A stretch of DNA of 64,000 nucleotides from Caldalkalibacillus salinus (GTDB lineage: Bacteria > Bacillota > Bacilli > Caldalkalibacillales > JCM-10596). Of this stretch, positions 8,826-17,927 are shown one piece after another. The position numbers and the translations under genes were made by a program. Location of the stretch: NCBI RefSeq assembly GCF_016745835.1, contig NZ_JAERVL010000001.1, positions 496,001 to 560,000 of the forward strand, given 5' to 3'. The notes under the pieces are model-generated. The model saw only the letters and a list, made by a program, of their open reading frames with translations. It did no database searches and was not told the DNA's origin. Positions within the stretch are counted from its first letter, which is position 1. The number at the start of each line of letters is the position of its first letter.

Positions 8826-10484
8826 GTGAAGTTGAACAAAAGTCTTATTTTGACCCTTGTGTTGTCGTTGGTATTGAGTATGTTTGGGGGCATGGCATTT
8901 GCAAATGAGCAACAAGAACTTCAAGGACAAGCACAGAATGGAAACGAAGCCATCCCAGGTGAATTAATTATCTCTGTTGAACCGAGACATACAGGACCGA
9001 ATCATACCATAGAAAATAAAGGCAGTGTTAAAAGCGAAGAAGCTAGATTGAATAGCAAAGGCTTTGATGTCGTCAATGCCTTACACGTAGAAGAGGGAGA
9101 TGTACAAGCCCTTAGCAACGAGTTCAATGCTAAAGTCATTGATAACATGGGACTCGTTTATCTCGTTGAGTACGACGAAGAAGCGTATAAAACATTGAAT
9201 AAAGCAAAGCAGGCTCTCAGACACGAGTTAAAAGAGCTTGGATTTAAAGTGAGATATGTATCTGAGAATTACAAAATGGAAGCCACTGAGGTTGCCACAA
9301 GTGAAGAAGCGACCACTAGTATGCACCCGAATCAAGAATGGCACTACAATATGATCAACGCCCCTCAAGCGTGGGATATTACAACGGGAAGTCCAAGTGT
9401 TAAAGTGGCTATTTTGGACACGGGTATCGATCATAACCATCCTAACTTGACTGATATTGTGGATACGGATGAAGGTCGTAGCTTCGTTGGTGGTTCTACT
9501 ATGGATGGCAATGGTCACGGTACGCATGTGGCAGGTACTGTTGCAAGTTACGGCTCAGTATCAGGGGTCATGCAAAATGCCACATTAGTGCCAGTCAAAG
9601 TACTGAGTGATAGTGGAAGCGGCACTCTATATGGCATCACAGAAGGCATTTTATATGCTGCTGACATCGGGTCCGATGTGATCAACATGTCTTTAGGTGG
9701 TGGCGGCTATAACCAAAGCATGGATGAAGCCACACGGACAGCAGTTGAAAGCGGGACGATCGTCGTAGCTGCTGCAGGCAATAACGGTACGAGCAGTATT
9801 TCTTATCCAGCTGCATACGACAGTGTTATCGCAGTGGGGTCCGTGACATCTGACAGAACAAGATCTTATTTTTCCAACTATGGCTCAGGTCTTGAAGTGA
9901 TGGCGCCAGGGTCTGATATTTATAGCACATGGCCTAACAGTCAGTATAATACTATTTCTGGTACGTCTATGGCCTCACCTCATGCTGCCGGAGTGGCAGG
10001 ACTAATTAGAGCGGTCAACCCTGGTATTTCAGTATCAGAGGCTCGTCAAATCCTATCAGACACTGCTCAGGACGCAGGAAGCTCATACGAATACGGTAAT
10101 GGTATCGTTGACGCTTATGCTGCTGTACAAGCAGCAGGTGGCGTGACAGACCCTGATCCTGGTGATCCAGGAGAAGACGCGATCACAGTGACGTCAGTTT
10201 CAACCAACTATAGTTATTACTACAGAGGAGAAACAGTTAGAATCACGGCTGTAGTACAAGATGGTGACGGTGCGGCACTTGCCAATGCCAATGTAGACTT
10301 CACCATTACTCGCCCTAATGGTACAACGGTTCAAGGGGCGGCTACAACTGACTCATCTGGGGTAGCGACATGGGCCGTGGGGACAAACTACTATACAGCA
10401 ACGGGTGAGTATGACTTAAGAGCAGATACTTCCCTATCAGGCTATGAAGATAGTTATGACACAACGTCATTCTATGTTTATTAA
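8826..10484 (+). CDS. Secreted subtilisin-like serine protease (S8) with C-terminal beta-sandwich
   Basis: A 552-residue preproprotease. A Sec signal peptide (residues 1-26, cleavage after AFA) is followed by an inhibitor-I9-type propeptide (about 44-150) and the S8 catalytic domain. The triad is D198 (VAILDTGID), H231 (GNGHGTHVAG) and S381 (SGTSMASPH), and the oxyanion Asn lies in AAAGNNGT. After about residue 440 an Asp/Pro linker (DPDPGDPGED) leads to a roughly 100-residue Ig/Big-like domain (ITVTSVSTNYSYYYRGETVRITAVV... to the C-terminus), probably for substrate or wall binding. The start is GTG 8826 with GGGGGAG upstream. It should degrade proteins outside the cell. The extra domain distinguishes it from classical short subtilisins. 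Confidence 0.93.
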   Translation: MKLNKSLILTLVLSLVLSMFGGMAFANEQQELQGQAQNGNEAIPGELIISVEPRHTGPNHTIENKGSVKSEEARLNSKGFDVVNALHVEEGDVQALSNEFNAKVIDNMGLVYLVEYDEEAYKTLNKAKQALRHELKELGFKVRYVSENYKMEATEVATSEEATTSMHPNQEWHYNMINAPQAWDITTGSPSVKVAILDTGIDHNHPNLTDIVDTDEGRSFVGGSTMDGNGHGTHVAGTVASYGSVSGVMQNATLVPVKVLSDSGSGTLYGITEGILYAADIGSDVINMSLGGGGYNQSMDEATRTAVESGTIVVAAAGNNGTSSISYPAAYDSVIAVGSVTSDRTRSYFSNYGSGLEVMAPGSDIYSTWPNSQYNTISGTSMASPHAAGVAGLIRAVNPGISVSEARQILSDTAQDAGSSYEYGNGIVDAYAAVQAAGGVTDPDPGDPGEDAITVTSVSTNYSYYYRGETVRITAVVQDGDGAALANANVDFTITRPNGTTVQGAATTDSSGVATWAVGTNYYTATGEYDLRADTSLSGYEDSYDTTSFYVY

Positions 10485-10524
10485 GTCAAGTATTTGAAAA
10501 TGAGATAGGAGTATGATTAGAAAG

Positions 10525-10570
10525 GTCGCCAAGTCGGACTTTAAACCGGTCCACTTGGCGACTTTATGCT
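10525..10570 (+). terminator. Strong hairpin terminator after the subtilase
   Basis: GTCGCCAAGT (10525-10534) pairs perfectly with ACTTGGCGAC (10553-10562), extended inward by GGAC/GTCC with one bulged base, followed by a TTTATGCTTTT tail. It lies between the protease gene and the convergent sspH and may serve both. Confidence 0.85.
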
Positions 10571-10576
10571 TTTAGC

Positions 10577-10759
10577 TTATTGTTGTTCAGTTAAACCATC
10601 GATGGTAACACTTTGTTTTTGATTGGGTTCATTTAAAGAATGAATGGTTGCTACACCCTTATCTTGATCAACGTGTTCAATATAAATTGGCTCACCGTTA
10701 TACGTCACATTAACCATATCCGGTGAGGAAGCGATCTCTTGTGCCCGCTGTGCATCCAT
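10577..10759 (-). CDS. sspH: H-type small acid-soluble spore protein
   Basis: A 60-residue protein, MDAQRAQEIASSPDMVNVTY..., with the NGEPIYIEHV core and the EP-rich C-terminus of SspH. These minor SASPs are made in the forespore and lie in the spore core. The start is at 10759: AAAGGAGG stands 9 bases before this ATG, while an ATG 33 bases further upstream directly abuts that site and would add 11 non-family residues. The gene is strong evidence that the host forms endospores. A sigma-G type promoter was not convincingly identified by eye. Confidence 0.9.
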   Translation of the reverse strand: MDAQRAQEIASSPDMVNVTYNGEPIYIEHVDQDKGVATIHSLNEPNQKQSVTIDGLTEQQ

Positions 10760-11025
10760 GTTGAGCATCCTCCTTTTGTCTTTATTTAACACTTATACTA
10801 TTTGTAAAAAATGGTCTCTCTATACTTACACCCCAGGTCTGTTTTTTAATTTGCTAAAATTTGAGGAAGGTTTTTGTCAATATATGTAGAATGAATATGA
10901 CGAACACTTCTAAAATGGACGAAACATCATGAGAACGCAACAGCCAGAACACAACGTCCCATGTATGATTTTTCTATTAAGAAACAACCGTCTTATACTT
11001 ACATTCACGATAGAAGGAGATCTCA

Positions 11026-13377
11026 ATGAGTTACGAATTGTATTTCACACAAAAGAGCCCTGAGAAAATAAGTCATGAAGCGTTAGACGCTTTTTTTCAA
11101 GAGGACGAGCTATGGGCAATAGACGTAGAAGAAAGTGCCACCATCAACATAAAATATCACAATGACTTAACGCAGACGACATTTCATATCCGCATCATCG
11201 ATAACGATCCGTCAGAGCAAGAAGATGGCGGGTTTTATTTCAGTGGGATCCTAATGTCTTTGTCCTACGCTAGACCGACTTATTTTGCCTATGAGAGTAT
11301 GATCGTCGTCAAAGAAATGGCTGATCATTTTGACTTGTATGTGATTGATGCCCAAGACCACGTGATTGGGGGTAACGGTAGTCCTAAAAAAGTGGAGGCC
11401 GATGAGCTCACACGTTCATGGGAGAAAAATAATGAGCGTGAAGTGTTGGCTAGAGCCAATGCAGGAGAAGACTTTGCTTATCTATCAGAAGAGAAAGCCA
11501 TGCAAGTATGGCAGTACATGCTAGGTAAACAAAAAATCACCGATACGCTTGGCCCTGCTTACCGTGTATCAGGGTACGCTTTATTCCAGACACAAGATAG
11601 CAATGAATTAGAACTAGTGACAGAATGGGAAGATGGTAAGCCCACTGTATTTGCTCCCTGTGATTATATCCTTATCAACGATCAATTAGAGTACATCACC
11701 TATCATAAACTAAGAGAAGTCTTAGAAGATTATCTTGAAGAAATTAATATCCCTATTGAAGGGGTTCTCGCTTTTGACGAAAAACATCAATCCAAGGTCC
11801 AGAAAATATTTCAGTCACTCGAACCGTCAGGGACATTGAGCGATGCCATGTTCGTTCCCTTTTCCCATTGCGTCAGTGTGGAAGGACTACCCAGTGTATC
11901 CAGTGTTTCTATCCAGGATGAGGCGCTTGAAGTAAATGAACAGTCTGAAACGGAAGCTGATGAGGAGTACAGACAGGTAGAAGATGAGACTGATGACGCT
12001 TACGTCCGAGATGACGATGAATGGGTGTTAGAGGAAGATGAGGAAGCTGAGGATGTTGATCAGCGTGATGAATACGGCCTTGAAAATGAAGAAGAGGTTG
12101 ATGAAGATCAGGATGTATATGAAGATGAGATGGAAGATAGTTCAGCCATAGATGAAACGGTTGAAGATGCTCCGAATAAGAAGGGCAACGCTTTTAACAG
12201 CTGGATTGCAAACAAGAGAGAACATATCAGCGTGGATCAGAGTCAGGAAAAGAGTCAGGAAAAGAGTGAGAATCATAATGATGTTCATAGTCAGAAACAG
12301 AATCAGGGAACACCAGGGACTCAAACAAATGCTAAAAATAAGAAAAAAAGCTCTAAATTCAGCCTTTTAGATAAAGTCGGTGCTGGGGGGAAGCAAGACC
12401 AAGAGCCTGTCACAGAAACAGCTGCGACTAGAGATGTGTATGTATCTCCTTTCGCTCAGCAAGAAAAACAAACACAAAGAGAATACCATGTCTCACAGGA
12501 TTATCAGTCTTATTCCTCACACGCCCAGGGAAGTACGTGGAATAGCAGCAAGAAAAAGGGCTATCTTGACGAGGAGAGCTTCAAATATGATGAAAAGAAG
12601 CTCAAAACGTATACCTTGACCCGTTTTGCTATGATGTTTATTACGATGTTGTTAGTGTATCTTATACTCAACACTTCCGTTAAACATGCTTTGTTTGGTA
12701 ACGCACTCGTTCTCGGTGTCCTATTCTTTTTACCGTGCACGATGGTGTTGATGGCCCGATTAAAAAAGGAAAAAAGTATCTTGCAGTCCTTCAAGCTTAT
12801 AGTGACAGACGAGGAAGTCAAAGCCATCTATGAGTTGCCAACAAAAAAAGAGAAAAAGACGAAGAAGAAAAAGCAACCATTGCGAAGTTACCAAGTGAGT
12901 CAAGTTGGACAATTTAAGCAGAACAAACAAAACACAGAAGAGATATTAATCACAAGGGATGAGATAGACAAAGTCCTCGTCACAGACCGAGGAGGACTTC
13001 GAGTGTATTCTCAATACCTGCTAAAGACCATTGAAGTTTTACCTGAATTAAAAGGTTTTGATATTGCCAAAGCGAGTATCAATGAGTTATGTGAAGTGAA
13101 GAGTAAACCGAAGTCCTTAGACAGCTCTACACGTGTGATGATCGGTTGCGTAGCGCTTATTATTGGTATCATCATGCTATACTTTATGAGAGAAAGTGTA
13201 TTATATACGGCTTGTATCTATGGGGGAAGTATCATAGCGATCGCAGGAGGGATTTACGTATCCTTTAATAAAAAAATCTATAGTGGGGTTAAGAAACCCC
13301 TTTGGAAATGGATTGGCGTCTATGTGCTTGTGATGATCTGGTTAATCATTTATCCGTTCATTACAGCGGTGATATAA
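11026..13377 (+). CDS. Large acidic membrane protein with novel N-terminal domain (paralogue A)
   Basis: A 783-residue protein. Residues 1 to about 290 form a globular-looking domain beginning MSYELYFTQKSPEKI with FYFSGILMSLSYARPTYFAYE and HFDLYVIDAQDH. A very acidic, low-complexity linker follows (about 300-385, long runs of E and D), then a Gln/Ser/Lys-rich segment. The last third carries hydrophobic segments (FAMMFITMLLVYLIL, NALVLGVLFFLPCTMVLM near 535-585; VMIGCVALIIGIIMLYFM, YTACIYGGSIIAIAGGIYV and IGVYVLVMIWLIIYPFI near 705-783), which enclose a Lys-rich cytoplasmic-like loop. The N-terminal domain is shared with the convergent gene at 13522-14970. I recognise no known family. The N-terminal part lacks a signal peptide and so is probably cytoplasmic. 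Confidence 0.75.
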   Translation: MSYELYFTQKSPEKISHEALDAFFQEDELWAIDVEESATINIKYHNDLTQTTFHIRIIDNDPSEQEDGGFYFSGILMSLSYARPTYFAYESMIVVKEMADHFDLYVIDAQDHVIGGNGSPKKVEADELTRSWEKNNEREVLARANAGEDFAYLSEEKAMQVWQYMLGKQKITDTLGPAYRVSGYALFQTQDSNELELVTEWEDGKPTVFAPCDYILINDQLEYITYHKLREVLEDYLEEINIPIEGVLAFDEKHQSKVQKIFQSLEPSGTLSDAMFVPFSHCVSVEGLPSVSSVSIQDEALEVNEQSETEADEEYRQVEDETDDAYVRDDDEWVLEEDEEAEDVDQRDEYGLENEEEVDEDQDVYEDEMEDSSAIDETVEDAPNKKGNAFNSWIANKREHISVDQSQEKSQEKSENHNDVHSQKQNQGTPGTQTNAKNKKKSSKFSLLDKVGAGGKQDQEPVTETAATRDVYVSPFAQQEKQTQREYHVSQDYQSYSSHAQGSTWNSSKKKGYLDEESFKYDEKKLKTYTLTRFAMMFITMLLVYLILNTSVKHALFGNALVLGVLFFLPCTMVLMARLKKEKSILQSFKLIVTDEEVKAIYELPTKKEKKTKKKKQPLRSYQVSQVGQFKQNKQNTEEILITRDEIDKVLVTDRGGLRVYSQYLLKTIEVLPELKGFDIAKASINELCEVKSKPKSLDSSTRVMIGCVALIIGIIMLYFMRESVLYTACIYGGSIIAIAGGIYVSFNKKIYSGVKKPLWKWIGVYVLVMIWLIIYPFITAVI

Positions 13378-13402
13378 ATCCCAAAGATCGGCGTAGCAAG
13401 CA

Positions 13403-13439
13403 AAAAAGAGCAGTAGCATCCTTTGTCTACTGCTCTTTT
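13403..13439. terminator. Bidirectional terminator between convergent paralogues
   Basis: The perfect inverted repeat GAGCAGTAG / CTACTGCTC (13408-13416 and 13427-13435) is flanked by AAAAAA on the left and TTTT on the right, so it can terminate transcripts from both sides. Confidence 0.85.
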
Positions 13440-13521
13440 CATACGTTTTAATAGCTATCGTGCGTGTGTAAGTAAGGTGTAATACGGTCATATTATTCTA
13501 AAATCCAACGATAAGGTTGTC

Positions 13522-14970
13522 TTATATCTCCGGTTCGATTTCAAAAGCGCCCTTCAGGCGTAAACCATTCACCACTCGTAATCCTAACCACAACGGTACG
13601 TAAAGAATAATAGAGGCGATGAATCCTAAGATCATAAATAGGAGTGGAATGACAAAAATACTGGCTATGCCCACTGTCATACTATCAAAGGTCATACTCA
13701 AGACAGTGACATTAAACTGCTCGGAAAACATGTAGCTTAATCCAAAAGTGATTAAACCGGCTAAGATACCGATAAATAATAGTAAAAAAATATTCCACTT
13801 CACAAAAGAACTGAATGTGAGGTCTTTTATTTTAACGGTCTGTCTCTTTAATACGACGTCATTTTCACGACTAAAAGCTGCGTTCTTTTCGAGTACATCG
13901 GAACTGTTCATGTTATCTGCATCATGTCCTTTCTTTGATTTTGTCGAAGAGGTCGTTTGTTTTTCCTCATTTTCGCTGTTCTCCCCAGTATGTGACTGGC
14001 GGTATTGTTTAAAAAATTGGTTCGTGGTTTTCCCTTTTGGCTGTTGTGATGAGGCATGGGTGTCGAGAGTTCCTGCCGCCTCGTTATGTATTTTACGTTC
14101 ATCGGGGACATCCACACACTCTGATAACATCACTTTTTTATGGGTATGTATAAGCTGACCGCTCGGCTTTAAATTTTCATATATTCTTTGCACATCGTCT
14201 GCGTATTGTAAGTTAAATGTATATAGTGGGTCGATGGGACCGTTGATTTTTTGCAGATAATCCCCAAAGGACTCTCTTAATGCCTGATAAGAAATATAAT
14301 CTAATGATTGACTAATAATAATATAGTCGCAGGGCGGGAATACCATCGCTTGCCATTCTGTCCACGCGATAGCACGCTTGACAACACCACTTCTATGTTC
14401 TTGGTAGAATAAATAATCTGGTGCGACATAAGCTGGCCCAAGTCGGTCGGTGACGGTCCTCTTGTTTAAATGATACTGCCAGATGGCCATGCCTATATCT
14501 TCAGGTAAGTAAGGTAAAGTCACGCCCATCTCTTCATAGACGTTATGGATCTTGATTTTATTATTTTCCTTCCACGAGGCGGTGAAAGCATCCGCATTCA
14601 TGTTTTTAGGTTTACTATCGCCACCAATTTCATAGTCTTGTGGATTAATCACATAGAGGTCAAACGCTTGACATACTTCTTCGAGAATGAGCATGGCTTC
14701 ATAGGCGAAGAACGTAGGTTTTGCATACTCTACACTAAATAGTATGCCGCTGAAATAAAACCCATCTTCTTTCTGTTCGCCGGGGTTATTATCTAAGATG
14801 TTAAGTTGAAACGTGGTTTTTGAAAGAGGGTTCTTATAAATGACCTCAAACGCATCTCGTTGCTCTGCACGAGTGTCGACCTGCCATAAATTTGATTGAA
14901 AGAAAGACAGCAGTTTTTCTTTTCTTATTTTGTTAGGCGATCTTTGCACAAAATATAGTTCGTAGCTCAT
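13522..14970 (-). CDS. Membrane protein with novel N-terminal domain (paralogue B)
   Basis: A 482-residue protein whose first roughly 285 residues align clearly with paralogue A: MSYELYFVQRSPNKI, then TTFQLNILDNNPGEQKEDGFYFSGILFSVEYAKPTFFAYEAM, and AFDLYVINPQDYEIGGDSKPK. It has a shorter polar linker and two C-terminal membrane segments (WNIFLLLFIGILAGLITFGLSYMF and IASIFVIPLLFMILGFIASIILYVPLWLGLRV). The start at 14970 is chosen because AAGGAGG lies inside the longer frame starting at 14985 and because it matches the MSYELYF start of the paralogue. Family and function are unknown; the pair is discussed under findings. Confidence 0.75.
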   Translation of the reverse strand: MSYELYFVQRSPNKIRKEKLLSFFQSNLWQVDTRAEQRDAFEVIYKNPLSKTTFQLNILDNNPGEQKEDGFYFSGILFSVEYAKPTFFAYEAMLILEEVCQAFDLYVINPQDYEIGGDSKPKNMNADAFTASWKENNKIKIHNVYEEMGVTLPYLPEDIGMAIWQYHLNKRTVTDRLGPAYVAPDYLFYQEHRSGVVKRAIAWTEWQAMVFPPCDYIIISQSLDYISYQALRESFGDYLQKINGPIDPLYTFNLQYADDVQRIYENLKPSGQLIHTHKKVMLSECVDVPDERKIHNEAAGTLDTHASSQQPKGKTTNQFFKQYRQSHTGENSENEEKQTTSSTKSKKGHDADNMNSSDVLEKNAAFSRENDVVLKRQTVKIKDLTFSSFVKWNIFLLLFIGILAGLITFGLSYMFSEQFNVTVLSMTFDSMTVGIASIFVIPLLFMILGFIASIILYVPLWLGLRVVNGLRLKGAFEIEPEI

Positions 14971-15120
14971 CATACCCTCCTTCATGTTCAGACCTGTTTT
15001 TTAAATTATATCAAATTCATGTCGAATGTCGTTACTTTTTTGACTATTATCTATAAATAAGTTGAAAAATGTCGACTGTTGTTCAATGTGGGCAATGCAA
15101 ACACATACTGGAATGTCATC

Positions 15121-15129
15121 TGATATAAT
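15121..15129 (+). promoter_or_regulatory. Extended -10 promoter element
   Basis: TGATATAAT is a perfect extended -10 (TGN-TATAAT) 32 bp upstream of the GTG start of the VOC gene. No good -35 is visible, which extended -10 promoters tolerate. Confidence 0.45.
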
Positions 15130-15160
15130 GTTGTTAATAGGAGTTGGGGAGGGGACATGA

Positions 15161-15541
15161 GTGAACGAAGAGGCCAAAAAGGGGAAGCAGAGTCCAATAA
15201 AACATAACATTGGAGCCACGTTTATTCCCGTGAAAAATATTGAAGCTGCAAGAGATTGGTATTGCGACATACTCGGCTTGGAACCAGATGGTGACATATT
15301 ATTTGGACACTTATATGTCATTCCGCTTGCAAATGGTAATGGCTTGGTCTTAGATAGTAAGATTTATCCTCAGCGGTCGACGGGCGATGCACCCCTTTTT
15401 CACTTTGATACAGAGGATATTCAACAGTCTTATGACTTTCTTAATGAAAAAGGAGTCCACATCACGTCGGACATTGAACATGGTCATTTCTTTCATTTCA
15501 AAGACCCGTACGGTAATGCCTTAATGGTATGTCAATGTTAA
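15161..15541 (+). CDS. VOC family (glyoxalase/bleomycin-resistance-like) protein
   Basis: A 126-residue single-chain VOC protein. It has the first beta-alpha unit (IGATFIPVKNIEAARDWYCDILGLEPDG) and the second half with FHFDTEDIQQSYDFLNEKGVHIT...FFHFKDPYGNALMVCQ, the usual metal/ligand-binding edge. Substrate cannot be told from sequence. The start is GTG 15161 behind GGGGAGGGG; an overlapping ATG at 15157 is out of frame. It lies 74 bp upstream of the P-type ATPase gene in the same direction and may be co-transcribed. Confidence 0.8.
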   Translation: MNEEAKKGKQSPIKHNIGATFIPVKNIEAARDWYCDILGLEPDGDILFGHLYVIPLANGNGLVLDSKIYPQRSTGDAPLFHFDTEDIQQSYDFLNEKGVHITSDIEHGHFFHFKDPYGNALMVCQC

Positions 15542-15615
15542 ATGATATAAATGGTAGGTTGAAACAAGTAGAGAAATTGTTTTCAGCTCTAGAGACATAA
15601 AAGGAGCGGATACCC

Positions 15616-17733
15616 GTGGAACGTCATGATGATCAAAAGCAAGTGTTTCGTATACAAGGATTCACCTGAGCAGGATGTGCTGCTCGGTTTGAGCAGAATG
15701 TTAAGGCTCTAAAAGGGGTTCAGGATGCAAAAGTGAATTTTGGTTCATCTAAGATCACGGTCTATGGTCAGACCTCCATCAAACAGCTAGAAAAAGCGGG
15801 GGCATTTGAAAATTTATCCGTGTATCCTGAGAATGAAGCGGTCACTCGTATCCCCTTATGGCGAAATAAAGCAGCCCTTCGTACAATGATATCTGGACTT
15901 TTGCTTGTGATTGGATGGGGACTCCATCTCAACATAGGTGAAGATGTAGCGATTTATGCCTATCTGGCCTCTATCGTGCTTGGTGGATACGTCTTGTTTA
16001 TACAAGGCCTTAATAATCTTATACATTTTCGTTTTGATATGAAAACACTCATGACCATCGCTATTTTCGGTGCCGCAGCGATTGGAGAATGGGGGGAAGG
16101 TGCAACGGTCGTTTTCCTTTTTGCCATTAGTGAAGCTCTAGAAACGTATTCAATGGATAGGGCACGGCAATCGATACGTTCATTAATGGACATATCCCCC
16201 AAGCAGGCATTGGTCAAGAGAGATGAAAAGTGGGTCACTGTCGCAGTTGAAGATGTCAGGGTCGGAGATATCATGTCGGTGAAACCAGGTGAAAAGATTG
16301 CCATGGACGGCACGGTGATAGAAGGTCACTCCTCTGTGAACCAGTCTGCGATTACAGGTGAATCTCTGCCAGTCTCCAAATCGAGTGGTAATGAGGTGTT
16401 TGCCGGGACCTTAAACGAAGCCGGACATTTGACTGTAGAAGTGACGAAAAAGGTTGAAGATACGACGATAGCTAAAATCATTCACCTTGTAGAGGAGGCA
16501 CAGGCAGAAAAGGCGCCTTCTCAACTCTTTGTGGACCGCTTCGCCGCTTACTATACGCCTGCTATTATCGTCATTGCGGCGGGTATCACAACATTACCCC
16601 CTTTGTTATTTGCGGCGGAATGGCATGAATGGATCTATAGAGGCCTCGCCGTTCTCGTTGTGGGATGTCCATGTGCGCTAGTTATTTCAACCCCGGTGTC
16701 AATCGTAACGGCGATTGGGAATGCCGCTAAAAAAGGAGTCCTCATAAAAGGGGGCATTCATCTTGAAGAGATCGGCCGATTAAAAGCCATAGCTGTTGAT
16801 AAAACAGGGACCCTGACCACAGGCAAACCCAATATGACAGACATCATTGTCATGAATCCAGACAGACAACCACAGGACCTGTTAGGTGTGGCTACAGCCA
16901 TCGAGACACAATCACAACATCCCCTAGCTACGGCCTTCAAGGACCATGCACAACAACAGAAAGTAGATATTGAAGCCTGGTCTGTCAATGATTTTCAGTC
17001 ATTAACGGGTAAAGGTGTAAAAGCAACGGTGAACGGTGAGACGTATTACGTTGGACATCTGGGCCTAGCCCGGGAGATAATGCCAAGTGAGGTGCCTGCG
17101 AGTACCTACGAGAAGGTTGAGGACTTGCAAGCACAAGGCAAAACTGTCATGCTTTTCATGACAAACGATGAAGTATTAGCTATATTTGCTGTTATGGACC
17201 AGCCAAGGGCAGAGAGTGAGAACGTGATAGCCCAGCTTCACGCGTTAGGTATTGAAAAGACAGTGATGCTAACGGGGGATAACCGTCAGACGGGTGAGGC
17301 TATCAGCCGCAAGCTAGGTGTAAAAGAAGTGGCAGCAGAACTTCTTCCTCAAGACAAATTAGAGGTCATCAAGAGATTAAAAGCGAAGTATGGTAAAGTG
17401 GCTATGGTTGGAGACGGTGTCAATGATGCTCCGGCGTTAGCGTCAGCTAATGTCGGTGTGGCCATGGGTGGCGCCGGGACGGATACGGCACTTGAGACGG
17501 CGGATGTCGCTCTTATGGCGGATGACCTGACTCAATTACCTTTTACAGTGAGGTTAAGTCGCAAAGCCTTACGTGTCATTAAGCAGAATATTACAATAGC
17601 GCTGATGATTAAGGTTGTTGCTTTACTCCTGATCATCCCCAACTGGCTGACGTTATGGATGGCCATTTTTGCCGATATGGGAGCGACACTCCTTGTCACA
17701 CTTAACGGTCTAAGATTATTACGGACGACATAG
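15616..17733 (+). CDS. cadA: Zn/Cd/Pb-type P1B ATPase with in-frame UGA at the metal-binding Cys (candidate selenoprotein)
   Basis: A 705-codon heavy-metal exporter. GTG 15616 follows AAAGGAGC by 9 bases and reads [17 protein letters not shown], then TGA (15667-15669, codon 18), then [27 protein letters not shown]. That is the HMA domain of CadA with the first Cys of GFTCxxC replaced by UGA. The frame is then open to 17733: membrane helices, TGESLPV, CPC at residues 351-353, D395 in [17 protein letters not shown], and a C-terminal [18 protein letters not shown] typical of the Zn/Cd/Pb subgroup. It should pump divalent soft metals out of the cell. If UGA is a true stop, translation would have to restart at a poor GTG at 15733 and lose the HMA domain. 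A SECIS-like hairpin directly follows the UGA. Confidence 0.8.
15670..15700 (+). promoter_or_regulatory. SECIS-like hairpin downstream of in-frame UGA
   Basis: CTGCTC (15680-15685) pairs perfectly with GAGCAG (15691-15696) around the five-base loop GGTTT (15686-15690). Sixteen bases separate the UGA from the loop. Bacterial SECIS elements place a short stem with a GGU-type apical loop at about this distance so that SelB can deliver Sec-tRNA. The fit is by eye; no folding was run. Confidence 0.5.
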
Positions 17734-17927
17734 GCTGAGTGCTTTACCGCTGATGCTTTTTATTCTACACGCCGTACGCGACCAACCCTCTCTCATGCCA
17801 GGAGTCACAAGACCGTAACGTATATGCATGAAATTAGGAATGGAAAACGGGTATGGTGTGGTAGAATAATAATGTACTTATCCAGCATGTGTAATATTGA
17901 AACAATAGAAGGGATTAAGGTGAACGC

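Noticed and set aside
10760-10792. Longer sspH start adding 11 residues
   Set aside because: The Shine-Dalgarno directly abuts that upstream ATG, leaving no spacing, and SspH proteins begin at the later Met.
12001-12300. Acidic low-complexity stretch and GTCAGGAAAAGA repeats as a separate repeat element
   Set aside because: They lie within an intact coding frame and reflect Glu/Asp and Ser-Gln-Glu-Lys repeats of the protein.
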